Below, piece by piece: positions 25,887 to 34,259 of a DNA stretch of 64,000 nucleotides (position 1 is the stretch's first letter; each line of letters begins with the position of its first letter). Origin of the DNA: G965215055 sp965242685 (GTDB lineage Bacteria; Pseudomonadota; Gammaproteobacteria; UBA4575); NCBI GenBank assembly GCA_965242685.1, contig OZ251487.1, positions 372,001-436,000 of the forward strand, in the 5' to 3' direction. The notes beneath the pieces were generated by a model, which saw only the letters and a list, made by a program, of their open reading frames with translations, searched no databases and had not been told where the DNA came from. The position numbers and the translations under genes were made by a program.

Positions 25887-27924
25887 ATGATCATGCCTAT
25901 ATCCCCCCCCCCCCCCCCCCCCCCCCCCCCCGATTTGTAATTACCACATCCCGCGCAGATCGTAGTGAGGTTCGGCGGCCACCGCAGATTACAGTGATGC
26001 GTGGACTTCGCAATCGCCTTGTACGCCGACTTTTTGGCCGGCGTTTCTGTGGCCGCACCGCTATTACTCGCGGCGGGTACGGCGGGGGCACACGCCGGCT
26101 CCGGCCAGCACCATATTTTCAATATAGAGTTGGGCGATGCGCGCGCCAGTTCGCTTACCGTCACCGAGGGGCAGGCGGCGACCATCCCCGTCAACATCCT
26201 TTGCGCCCACATTGTTCACGGTTGCAACTACAGTCCCGAGTTCACAGCCGACCATAAATGCCCTTGCATATTTTGATATCGTCGTAACGACTCCCGCCGA
26301 CGCCGGCGGCGCCACGCTGAGCACCAATACGCGGCTGAGGTATAACAGACCTAACAGCGGTGTAATCACTCTTACGCGGCCCGAGAACGGGGTGGTGACG
26401 CTCATGATTCCCGACAACGACGACCTGGACGGCACCCGAACGGTGACGGTGTCGGCGGAGTGGCCTGGCGACGGCGACGTTCCAGGTGAGCAAGCTTATT
26501 GGCAAGTGAATCATACCGTCGTCACGACCGCCACGCTGACGATCCTGGACGACGACGTGCCGGGTGGCGGTTCGACCGCGACCACGGAGGCGGTGACGGA
26601 AGTGTCGCTGCCGGAGGCGGCGCGGGCGATGGCGGACAGCCGCGCGACGGCGGTGCGTCAACGTCTCGAACAGGCGGATTTGGGCGGTGCGCCTACATCA
26701 CCCTCGCTGACGGAAAACGTAAACTTGGAACGGCTGATGCGACACGGGTCGGCTATGCAGGAAGACGGGGAATTAGACTGGAAACGACACCTGCTGCCGC
26801 AGGCGGCGTTTGCCTTGTCGCTGGACGGGAATGACGCGGGCGGCGGTGGCGACATCGTCTTGTGGGGCGGCGGCGACTACCGCGATCTCGATGGCGAGGC
26901 GCGCGGCGTGAAGTGGGACGGCGACGTGACCAGCGCCCACCTGGGGGCGGATCGATTGCTGGCAAACGGTCTGCGTGTGGGGCTGGCGGCCACCTGGTCG
27001 GAGGCGAAATTAGATTACGGACACCAGGGTCAAAAGGGCAAGTGGGAGCTGGAGATGACCAGTGCGCAACCCTATTTGGGATGGATCACGCCGGGCGGCA
27101 TCAGCCTATGGGCGATGGCGGGCGTTGGCAGTGGCGATTTAGAGATCGTCGCCGGCGGGCAGCGTCAGAAGTCGGACGCCGACATGCGGATGGCCTCGGC
27201 CGGGGCGCGGGGGCCGTTGTACGCGGCCAATGGCACCGAGGTCTCGCTGCGGGGCGAGGCGATGTATGCGGATTTCGAAGTGGACGACAACGGCGATGGC
27301 ATTCAACGACAGAAGTCGGACGCAACACGCTTGCGGGTGGCGGTAGAGGCAAGGCAGGAGAAAATCCTGGCATCGGGCGCGCGGTTATTGCCAAGATTTG
27401 AACTGGGCGTGCGTTATGACGGCGGCGATGGCGACACCGGCAGTGGTGCGGAAGTGGGCGTGGGCGTAGACTACGGGTCGGGCCGGTTGGGTCTGACGGC
27501 GGGCGCGCGGACGCTGGTGGCGAATTCGGATTACGATGAATGGGGCGCGAACGTATCGCTGGTATACAGGGCGATGACCGATGGGCGAGGTCTACACATC
27601 ACCCTGACGCCGACCTGGGGGACCGCCGAGAGCGGTCTACAGCGGTTGTGGAAGGCGGGGGCGGCATTATACGAGGAAGACGAAGAAGACCCGGACAGCA
27701 GTCTAAAGCTGGACGGCGAGATCGGCTACGGACGGCATCATATCGGCGGACTGCTGACGCCGTATTTGGGGATGAGCGTGCGGGACGAAGGGCGTCACTA
27801 TCGGTTGGGCGGACGTTTCAAGTTACGTGAAACCCTGACGCTGAACACCGAATGCGAACGTCTGGAGCAAGACCGTGCCGACACCGAACACGGCATCGGC
27901 GTAACCGTCGAGTATAGGTGGTGA
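25887..27924 (+). pseudogene. Third autotransporter copy, broken by frameshifts in its 5' end
   Basis: This is a copy of the autotransporter upstream, offset 2,472 bases in the barrel region. From the ATG the frame stops at 25938. The signal-peptide code then changes frame at a TTTTT run (26031-26035), where the intact gene has TTTT, and changes frame again between about 26237 and 26262, near CCGACCATAAATGCC. Downstream of that the frame is open to the end, including linker and full barrel ending EYRW. Changing the poly-C tract alone cannot restore it. It may be a dead copy or a silent donor of barrel and passenger sequence. An open frame from 26137 could in theory make a protein without a signal peptide. 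Confidence 0.82.
25903..25931 (+). repeat. Poly-C tract (29 C) at the start of the third autotransporter copy
   Basis: Twenty-nine C residues follow the ATG at 25887. In the given length the frame reaches TAA at 25938-25940 just after the tract. One other frame is open beyond it as far as about 26257. This is the longest homopolymer in the window and occupies the same position, relative to the signal peptide, as the tracts of the other two autotransporter genes. Confidence 0.88.
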
Positions 27925-28104
27925 AATCACCCGCCATCGAACGCCTAAAAACCGATCTACGGCCTTCTGATCTGGAATCAACAGTATATAGCACGCCTAG
28001 ATAACCAATCTACAATTCTACTCTGATCAAAAAACCACCAGCCGTTGCGGGTGGTAGAACCCTATTTCCGGGAAGGATATATTCCTAAAAGGGTGATTTT
28101 ATCT
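27924..28104. repeat. Dispersed ~55-bp repeat array, locus C, with inverted ends
   Basis: Two units (27924-27975 starting AAATCACCCGCC; 27976-28033 starting AATCAACAG and containing CCTAGATAACC) are followed by ACCACCAGCC and a tail ending CCTAAAAGGGTGATTTT. AAATCACC at the left end and GGTGATTT at the right end are inverted, like a short MITE. The tail from GATCAAAAAA to GGTGATTTT recurs at locus D. The 298 bases between the autotransporter copy and the methyltransferase hold only this array and a short palindrome. Confidence 0.75.
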
Positions 28105-28191
28105 CCCCTGTAGGCGGTATTTTTTAACCGTATTTTCGTCTTTCTCCCATAATACTTTTTGAACGCATAGGGATAATGCGTTACAGTTCGG

Positions 28192-28205
28192 TGCACCTCA
28201 GTGCA
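28192..28205. promoter_or_regulatory. Short palindrome before the methyltransferase gene
   Basis: TGCAC-CTCA-GTGCA is an inverted repeat 18 bases upstream of the ATG at 28223. Restriction-modification operons often carry such operator sites for autoregulation. No controller protein gene is present nearby, so its function is unknown. Confidence 0.35.
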
Positions 28206-28222
28206 AAAAAGAAAGGCGGGCG

Positions 28223-29285
28223 ATGGTGAATTCGGCGGCGGATCGGGCTAGGGAAATGCTTCCCGTGGACGTTTCCGTTGGGCATCTCCACGAGCCTCAA
28301 TTTCATGTCGGCGATGCGCGGGAAGTGCTGCGCACCTTCGCCGACGCCAGCATCGACTTCTGCATGACCAGTCCACCGTACTGGGGACAGCGCCAGTATG
28401 CGGAGATGGGTATCGGCATGGAGATGGACTACCGCGATTACGTCGACCGCTTGTGCGAGATCTTCGCGGAAGTGCGGCGCGTGCTCAAACCTACAGGTTC
28501 ATTCTGGCTGAACATCGGCGACGCATACGTGCGCAAGAGCTTGGTTGGTCTGCCCTGGCGCATCGCCTTTCAGATGATCGATTTTCAGGGCTGGCTGTTG
28601 CGCAACGACGTCATCTGGCACAAAGTCAAGGGCGGTCCAGACAACTCGAAAGACAAGCTGCGCAACACCTACGAGCACGTGTTTCACTTCGTCAAATCGT
28701 CAAAATACTATTACGACGTGGACGCGATCCGATCCGAAAAAAACGCTGGTCCGCAACGGCGCGGTGGTGTCGGCGACAGGCGTCTCGGGCATACGCTACC
28801 GGCGGCAGATCGAACTGTCCACGGCACTGTCGCCACAGGAAAAGCAGGCGGCACTGACGGCGTTACAGGAAATGCTCGATCAGGTGCGCCGCGGCGCCAT
28901 CGCCGATTTTCGCATGATCATCCGCGGCCGCCAGCGAGTCACACATTCCGATTCCATCAGAGTTTCCGGGCGCGCTAAGGAACTCCACGATAAAGGCTTC
29001 TATTTCTTGCGCTACCATCCCCACGGCAGCAAGCCGCGAGACGTGTGGGACATCCTGCCGGAAGACACCCAGAATCGGCGGCGGCACTTCGCGCCATACC
29101 CTGAAGACCTGTGCAAAATCCCGCTACTGGCCACCTGTCCGCCAGACGGCATTGCACTCGATCCGTTCTGTGGCACCGGCACAACCCTGCTGGTGGCACG
29201 ACAGTTGGGGCGGAGAAGCATCGGCATAGATCTGTGTGCGGAGTACATCGAGCAGGCGAGAAATCGCTGCCTGATGTTGCTGTGA
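28223..29285 (+). pseudogene. DNA methyltransferase of a NotI-type system, split by a frameshift
   Basis: The first part (28223 to about 28740) has the catalytic motif TSPPYWGQR and the AdoMet-domain strand SFWLNIGDAYV. The second part carries HPHGSKPRDVWDI and LDPFCGTGTTLLVARQLGR, so the order is that of a beta-class SPPY enzyme (N4-cytosine or N6-adenine). The two parts join at A7 (28737-28743): with six A the frame continues without a stop from RSE into KTLVRNGAVV. AAAGG before the ATG is a good ribosome-binding site. The gene shares a GTGA stop/start overlap with the nuclease pseudogene that follows. The frameshift could be real decay, a switch or a sequencing error. Confidence 0.8.
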
Positions 29286-30129
29286 ATCGGATTGTCGACC
29301 TGTTCGGCCGCCACGCGGCGGCGGAAAACCCTCAGGGTTGGCGCAACGTTCTGCGGGAGCAGGCGTGTCCATTCCGACATACGCGCTGCGTCAAGATGCG
29401 CAAGAGCGTGCCGGAAGTGGCGATTGGTACGTGTACGGTGCGCGCTGGCAAGGCGCGCGTGCGCCGGTCGTCATCTGTCCTTTTCGCCTGTTGCAGCGCC
29501 GCCAGATATTCGTCGATAGCCTGCATCTGTTAGGAATGCACGAACCTGGCAACGAGCTGCATATCATTCCCGAAGTGGCAGTTCCGGGTGGGAGTGTTGA
29601 CTATTTTCTGGTATCCGCGCGACTGCGCAAAGTCATGGACTTCGTAGGCATAGAAGTTCAGGCGTTGGACACCACGGGCACGGTCTGGCCTGCGCGATAG
29701 CGCTTCTTGCAAGAGCAAGGCTTGGCGCCGGCGGATGAACGGGACTTGTTCGATAAACCTTTCGGGATCAACTGGAAGATGACGGCCAAAACCACTCTGA
29801 TGCAGCTACACCACAAAGTGAAAACCTTTGAAGGCGTGAACAAGCGGCTGGTTCTGGTGCTGCAAGACCATCTGATGGAATACATGCAGCGCGAATTTTC
29901 GTGCGCGCACCTTGAGTCCGCCAAGCTGGGCAATGTCATGCACTTCCATGTTTACGCCTACCGAGAATGTGCCGGTACCGGCGATCTGATGTTGGCTACA
30001 AGAAAAAGCACCGATATCCGCGGCGTCGCGGCGTGCTTGGACATACAGATGGAGCCGAACGTGGAACTAGCGGACATGGTTGAGCACCTGGAGGGCAAGA
30101 TTTCGGATGAGACAGTACTACAGCTATAA
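29282..30129 (+). pseudogene. NotI-family restriction endonuclease, inactivated
   Basis: From the GTG at 29282, translation gives LREQACPFRHTRCVKMRKS-VPEVAIGTC. After a one-base loss near 29450-29460, the next frame gives VVICPFRLLQRRQIFVDSLH, EPGNELHIIPEV, PGGSVDYFLV, FVGIEVQALDTTGTVWP. The four cysteines fit the iron site of NotI-like enzymes, and Asp plus IEVQ fits their D...ExQ active site. A second defect is the TAG at 29698-29700 where the family has Gln. The frame then continues (KPFGINWKMTAKTTLMQLHHK ...) to 30129. With one frameshift and one nonsense codon it should be inactive. NotI itself cuts GCGGCCGC; the site of this relative is not known. Confidence 0.78.
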
Positions 30130-30196
30130 CCGCGTAGTAACAGGCCATTTCAAAACCTGCGCCGTTAGATTTTTACTTCTTTCCTAGATTTTTTCC

Positions 30197-30360
30197 TGGA
30201 AATTATCAGATATAGCACACCTAGATAACCGATCTATGGTCTACTCCGATCAAAAAAACCACCAACACATATTTCGGTAGCGGTGAATCCGTATCCTTAA
30301 AAGGGTGATTTTTTTTCGGAAAATCACCAACCATCGAAAACCTAAAAACCAAAGATTCAG
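30197..30360. repeat. Dispersed ~55-bp repeat array, locus D, with hairpin
   Basis: AAATTATCAGATATAGCACA-CCTAGATAACCGATCT...GATCAAAAAA is followed by ACCACCAAC and a tail CCTTAAAAGGGTGATTTTTTTT, then AAAATCACCAACC and CCTAAAAACC. The tail repeats that of locus C. GGTGATTTT (30304-30312) and AAAATCACC (30320-30328) form a nine-pair hairpin that may end transcription of the flanking convergent genes. Together with locus C it brackets the restriction cassette. It accounts for nearly all of the 227 bases between that cassette and fbpC. Confidence 0.75.
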
Positions 30361-31403
30361 TTTCGAGGGAAAATCATCAAGTACCGCAAGTCGATTCTGA
30401 TGCCGATCCTTGCGCCGATTTGATGGGTATGGTGGGTTGGGGCGTAGCACAATAGCGTGTTGCCGCTGGGTAGCCGCAGCCTGTAGAGGAATTCGGTGCC
30501 GCGAAAGTGTTTTTCTTCTATTAAGGCGGTAACTTTACTGCCGTCGTCATACAGGACGTTGTCGGGCCGCAGCAGTAGGTCTACATCGCTGTCTTGAACC
30601 GAGGACGGGCACAGTTCCCCCGTTACGCGCCCGAATTCGGTATCCAGCGTGGTCGAATCGATCACTCTTGCCGGTATGGTGCTGCCCAAGCCGATAAAGT
30701 CGGCGACAAAACGTGTCTTGGGTCGGTGATAGACTTGGTAGGCGTCGCCCCATTGTACGATTTGGCCATCCTGCATGACGCCGATCTCGTCTGCCAAGGC
30801 AAAGGCCTCGTCCTGGTTGTGGGTGACCAGGATCGCGGTTACGTTTTCATGTTTCAGGATCTTGCCGACTTCGGTGGCAACCTGTTCGCGCAGGTTCGGG
30901 TCAAGATCGGAAAACGGTTCGTCAAGTAGCAGGATCTCCGGGCCGGGTGCCAGCGATCGCGCCAGGGCGATCCGCTGTTGTTGCCCGCCCGACAGCAGAT
31001 GCGGATGTTTTTTTGCGTGGCTGTTCAATCCCACAAGGTCGAGCACCTGCCGGATGCGCGTGCGCTGCCGGTCGCGGGGCAGTTTTTTAAGCCCAAAACG
31101 GATGTTTTGTTCGACGGTAAGATGGGGAAACAGGGCGAGGTCCTGAAACATCATGCCGACGTGCCGGTCTTCCGGGGCAACGGTGAATCCGGCCTTGCCG
31201 ACTCGCCTTTGATGGATGATGATCTCTCCGTTCGATACCGGATGAAAACCGGCAATGGCGCGCAACAGCGTAGTTTTGCCGCAACCGCTAGGCCCTACGA
31301 TGGAGGCAATTTGCCCCGGCGCCAATGTTAGCGATACGCGTTGCAGTATTTTTTTGCCGTCCAGTTCAACATTGACGTTGCGGACCTCCAGCTTAGGTTG
31401 CAT
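30357..31403 (-). CDS. fbpC: Fe(III) ABC transporter ATP-binding subunit
   Basis: A 348-residue ATPase with Walker A GPSGCGKTT, Q-loop (MMFQDLALFPHLTV), ABC signature LLSGGQQQRIALARSLA, Walker B ILLLDEPFSDLD and switch His in LVTHNQDEA. The extra C-terminal domain (residues about 240-348, VDLLLRPDNV) is of the TOBE type found in FbpC/FutC and PotA families. It energises iron uptake together with the permease and binding protein encoded upstream; its start codon overlaps the permease end by 11 bases. The gene's 3' end abuts repeat locus D. Confidence 0.9.
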   Translation of the reverse strand: MQPKLEVRNVNVELDGKKILQRVSLTLAPGQIASIVGPSGCGKTTLLRAIAGFHPVSNGEIIIHQRRVGKAGFTVAPEDRHVGMMFQDLALFPHLTVEQNIRFGLKKLPRDRQRTRIRQVLDLVGLNSHAKKHPHLLSGGQQQRIALARSLAPGPEILLLDEPFSDLDPNLREQVATEVGKILKHENVTAILVTHNQDEAFALADEIGVMQDGQIVQWGDAYQVYHRPKTRFVADFIGLGSTIPARVIDSTTLDTEFGRVTGELCPSSVQDSDVDLLLRPDNVLYDDGSKVTALIEEKHFRGTEFLYRLRLPSGNTLLCYAPTHHTHQIGARIGIRIDLRYLMIFPRN

Positions 31404-33051
31404 AGATTACGTCCGTTCTGGTTGTCGCCCGGATCAGTACGAAGATCGGCAGGATGCTGATGGCAACGATGAGTAGGGCACTGCACGCCGAGTCCGCAAG
31501 GCGTTCATCGGCGGCAAGTTCATAGGTGCGCACCGCAAGGGTATTAAAGTTAAACGGCCGCAACACCAGCGTTGCGGGTAGTTCTTTGATGACTTCTACG
31601 AATACCAGCAGCACCGCGATCAATATGCCGCTGCGAATCATGGGAAGGTGGACGTTGGTAAATCGCGCCAGGGACTTGCGGCCCAATAATTGGGCGGCAT
31701 CATCGACGTGACTGTGAATCTTTGCCAGGCTTGCATCCACCGAGTTGAGTCCGATTGCCATGAAGCGTACTACGTGCGCAAAGATCAGTGTCGCCAACGT
31801 ACCGGTTAAAAGCAACCCGCTCGATACCCCGAAGTGCAGACGCAGCCATGCGTCAATCAGGTTGTCAAACCATGCGAAGGGCAGCAGCACGCCGACCGCA
31901 ATGATGATCCCGGGCACGGCATAGCCCATGGCACTGGCGTTGACGGCATGGGGGATGATTGGATGGGTACCGACTCGTTTTCCGTATGCGAGTAGGGTGG
32001 CGACTATCGCAATGACGCCGGCGACGATGATTCCCAGTTGAACGGTGCCGACGACGAGTTTGTAAAAGGATGCGTCTACGACCTCGGGGGCGGTTTGAAA
32101 CGCCCAAGTCCCCAGTTGTGCCAAGGGGATCAAAAAGCCCAGTATTACGGGCATACTACAAAACGCCGTCGCCAGGATGGCTTTGTGCCCGGGTAGGGCG
32201 TAGCGGCGGATCTTGCGCCTCAGGATGGTGTTTTGATACCGGGCGGGTTGGCGCCTGTAATGCTCAAAGGCGATCACCGCAAAAACGCACAGCAGCAGGA
32301 TGCTTGCCAGTTGCGTCGCGGCGATCCGATCACCGAGTCCAAACCAGGTGCGAAAGATGCCGGTGGTGAGTGTCGCAATGCCGAAGTATTGCACCGTTCC
32401 ATAATCCGCAAGCGTTTCCATGACTACCAGTGTCAGGCCGGCGATGATGGCGGGCCTTGCCAAAGGCAGGGAGATCGTCGCGAAGGTTCTGTAAAGCCCG
32501 GCACCCAGTACGTGGCCGGTCTCGCGCAGGCTTGACGGTTGTTCCGCAAATGCGGTCCTGGATAATAGGTAAACGTAGGGATACAGCACCAAAGAAAGCA
32601 TCACTACGGCACTGCCCAACGAGCGTATTTGCGGAAACCAGTACTCGCCGTACTGCAAGCCAAAAATACTGCGTAGGGTGCTTTGCACGGGGCCGGCGAC
32701 GTCAAGCATGCCGGTATAGGTATAGGCGATGATGTAAGGCGGAAACGCCAACGGCAAAAATAGTGCCCAGCTCAATATCCGCCGACCGGGAAATTCACAA
32801 ACGCTGCATAACCAGGCGGTCGTTGTGCCGATGATGAGTGTACCGAGGCCGACGCCCGATGCCAGCAGCAGGGAGTTCACCACGTAATCGGCGAGTACGG
32901 TTGACTTGAGGTGCGGCCAGACGTCGCCGGCCGGCAGAAACACTGAATAGAGTACGACCGCTACGGGGATGCCGAGCAGCAGCGCGGTGGACAGCGTACC
33001 CAATAACCAGCCGAAATTTCCGGCGAAACGCTTGTTTGTCGAGGGGGTCAC
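31393..33051 (-). CDS. fbpB: Fe(III) ABC transporter permease (two fused permease halves)
   Basis: A 552-residue inner-membrane protein with about twelve hydrophobic segments. The two binding-protein-dependent transport modules each show the EAA loop region (RTAFAEQPSSLRETGHVLGAGLYRTFATISLPLARPAI near residue 165-205, and the second DAAQLLGRKSLARFTNVHLPMIRSG near 440-465). This is the FbpB layout, with both halves in one chain. It lies between the binding protein and the ATPase in the usual order A-B-C and is cotranscribed with them. Confidence 0.9.
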   Translation of the reverse strand: MTPSTNKRFAGNFGWLLGTLSTALLLGIPVAVVLYSVFLPAGDVWPHLKSTVLADYVVNSLLLASGVGLGTLIIGTTTAWLCSVCEFPGRRILSWALFLPLAFPPYIIAYTYTGMLDVAGPVQSTLRSIFGLQYGEYWFPQIRSLGSAVVMLSLVLYPYVYLLSRTAFAEQPSSLRETGHVLGAGLYRTFATISLPLARPAIIAGLTLVVMETLADYGTVQYFGIATLTTGIFRTWFGLGDRIAATQLASILLLCVFAVIAFEHYRRQPARYQNTILRRKIRRYALPGHKAILATAFCSMPVILGFLIPLAQLGTWAFQTAPEVVDASFYKLVVGTVQLGIIVAGVIAIVATLLAYGKRVGTHPIIPHAVNASAMGYAVPGIIIAVGVLLPFAWFDNLIDAWLRLHFGVSSGLLLTGTLATLIFAHVVRFMAIGLNSVDASLAKIHSHVDDAAQLLGRKSLARFTNVHLPMIRSGILIAVLLVFVEVIKELPATLVLRPFNFNTLAVRTYELAADERLADSACSALLIVAISILPIFVLIRATTRTDVIYAT

Positions 33052-33076
33052 CCCCGTTACTTGTCGCTGCCCGGGA

Positions 33077-34108
33077 TCATTTCCATTTTGCTTGATCCAT
33101 GAGCATTACCGCCTGGGCGTTCAGCTCTCCCAAACGGTGCAGGCTCAATGCGTCGGCCTTGAATTTACCCCAGGATTCCAGGATTTCACTTGGCGGTATA
33201 CCACGTTTGACGGGATATTCCATATTGGTTTCGGCGTACCATTTTTGTGCGCCGTCACTGACGAGAAATTCCAATAATGCAACGGCGGATTTCTTGTTCT
33301 TTGAGGAGGTGGTGACGCCTGCGCCGCTGATGTTTACATGTGCGCCTCTATCGTCCTGGTTCGGCCAGAATATTTTTACTTGCTCGGCGGCCTGCCGTTC
33401 GGAGGCATTTTTGGAGGCAAGCATTTTGCCGAGATAATAGCTGTTGACCACCGCTATGTCGCATTGCCCCGCGGCCACCGCCTTGATCTGATCTCGGTCG
33501 CCGCCTTGCGGTGGGCGCGCGAAGTTTTTGACCAGTGCCGTCGCCCAGGCAAGCGTTTTTTCCGTGCCCAAATGCTCGATCAGGGAAGCGACCAGGGATT
33601 GGTTGTAGACGTTGCCTGAGGAACGGATACATATCTTTTGCCGCCAGTCCGGATTTACCAGTGCCTCATAGGTAGAGAGTTGTTGCGGCGCGACACGGTC
33701 TGCCGCATATACGATAGTACGGGTTCTCAGGGATAGCCCGAACCAGTATCCCTGTGTGCTGCGGTATCGTTCGGGAACCGCCGCTTCAAGGATCGTCGAG
33801 CGAATCGGCTGTAGCACTTGCGCTTGCCGGGCGCGATACAAACGGCCTACATCGACGGTAATCAATACGTCGGCGGGGCTGTTTTTGCCCTCGCTGATCA
33901 AACGCTGTAAAAGGGTATCCGCCTTGCCGGTAATGAGGTTGACCCGAATGCCCGTGTCTTCTTCAAATTGCTGTAAAAGCGGTTTGATGAGCGCCTCTTT
34001 TCTGGCCGAGTAAACGTTGACTTCCGCCGCAACGCAAAGAGAAGACGCAAATATACACAGGCCGATAAAGATACTGATTCGTAATGGATATATACGGTAG
34101 CTTTTCAT
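33077..34108 (-). CDS. fbpA: Fe(III)-binding periplasmic protein of the ABC transporter
   Basis: A 343-residue class of iron-binding protein with a signal peptide (MKSYRIYPLRISIFIGLCIFASSLCVAA, cleavage before EVNVYSARKE). Conserved features include VNVYSARKE at the mature N-terminus, TVDVGRLYRARQ and VVNSYYLGKM, whose tandem tyrosines are the usual Fe ligands in the FutA/FbpA group. It delivers Fe(III) to FbpB. As first gene of the operon it has the only intergenic region with a possible Fur site, between it and the divergent glnE. Confidence 0.92.
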   Translation of the reverse strand: MKSYRIYPLRISIFIGLCIFASSLCVAAEVNVYSARKEALIKPLLQQFEEDTGIRVNLITGKADTLLQRLISEGKNSPADVLITVDVGRLYRARQAQVLQPIRSTILEAAVPERYRSTQGYWFGLSLRTRTIVYAADRVAPQQLSTYEALVNPDWRQKICIRSSGNVYNQSLVASLIEHLGTEKTLAWATALVKNFARPPQGGDRDQIKAVAAGQCDIAVVNSYYLGKMLASKNASERQAAEQVKIFWPNQDDRGAHVNISGAGVTTSSKNKKSAVALLEFLVSDGAQKWYAETNMEYPVKRGIPPSEILESWGKFKADALSLHRLGELNAQAVMLMDQAKWK

Positions 34109-34156
34109 TATTTTTGTTCGAAATTCTTTTTTCTAAAGAATAACACAATGCTTAAT

Positions 34157-34175
34157 AATATCAATTCTTATTATT
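34157..34175 (-). promoter_or_regulatory. Possible Fur box upstream of fbpA
   Basis: Read on the minus strand, AATAATAAGAATTGATATT matches 12 of 19 positions of the Fur consensus GATAATGATAATCATTATC. It lies 49 bases from the fbpA start, where an iron-responsive operator would be expected. The region is generally AT-rich, so a match by chance is quite possible. Confidence 0.35.
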
Positions 34176-34259
34176 ATTTTGTAAGTTTTGTCATACTTGT
34201 TCAAGGCAGATTCGCTATAATCGCAACCTTATTTCATTCTTTTACAGCGATTTTTCCAT

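Noticed and set aside
25887..25940. A functional start and ON frame for the third autotransporter.
   Set aside because: The frame stops at TAA right after the tract, and two more frame changes downstream mean that no change in C number can restore the full protein.
30304..30328. Rho-independent terminator at the nine-pair hairpin.
   Set aside because: The T run lies inside the stem and loop, not after it on the plus strand, so it does not fit the standard form; kept only as part of the repeat.
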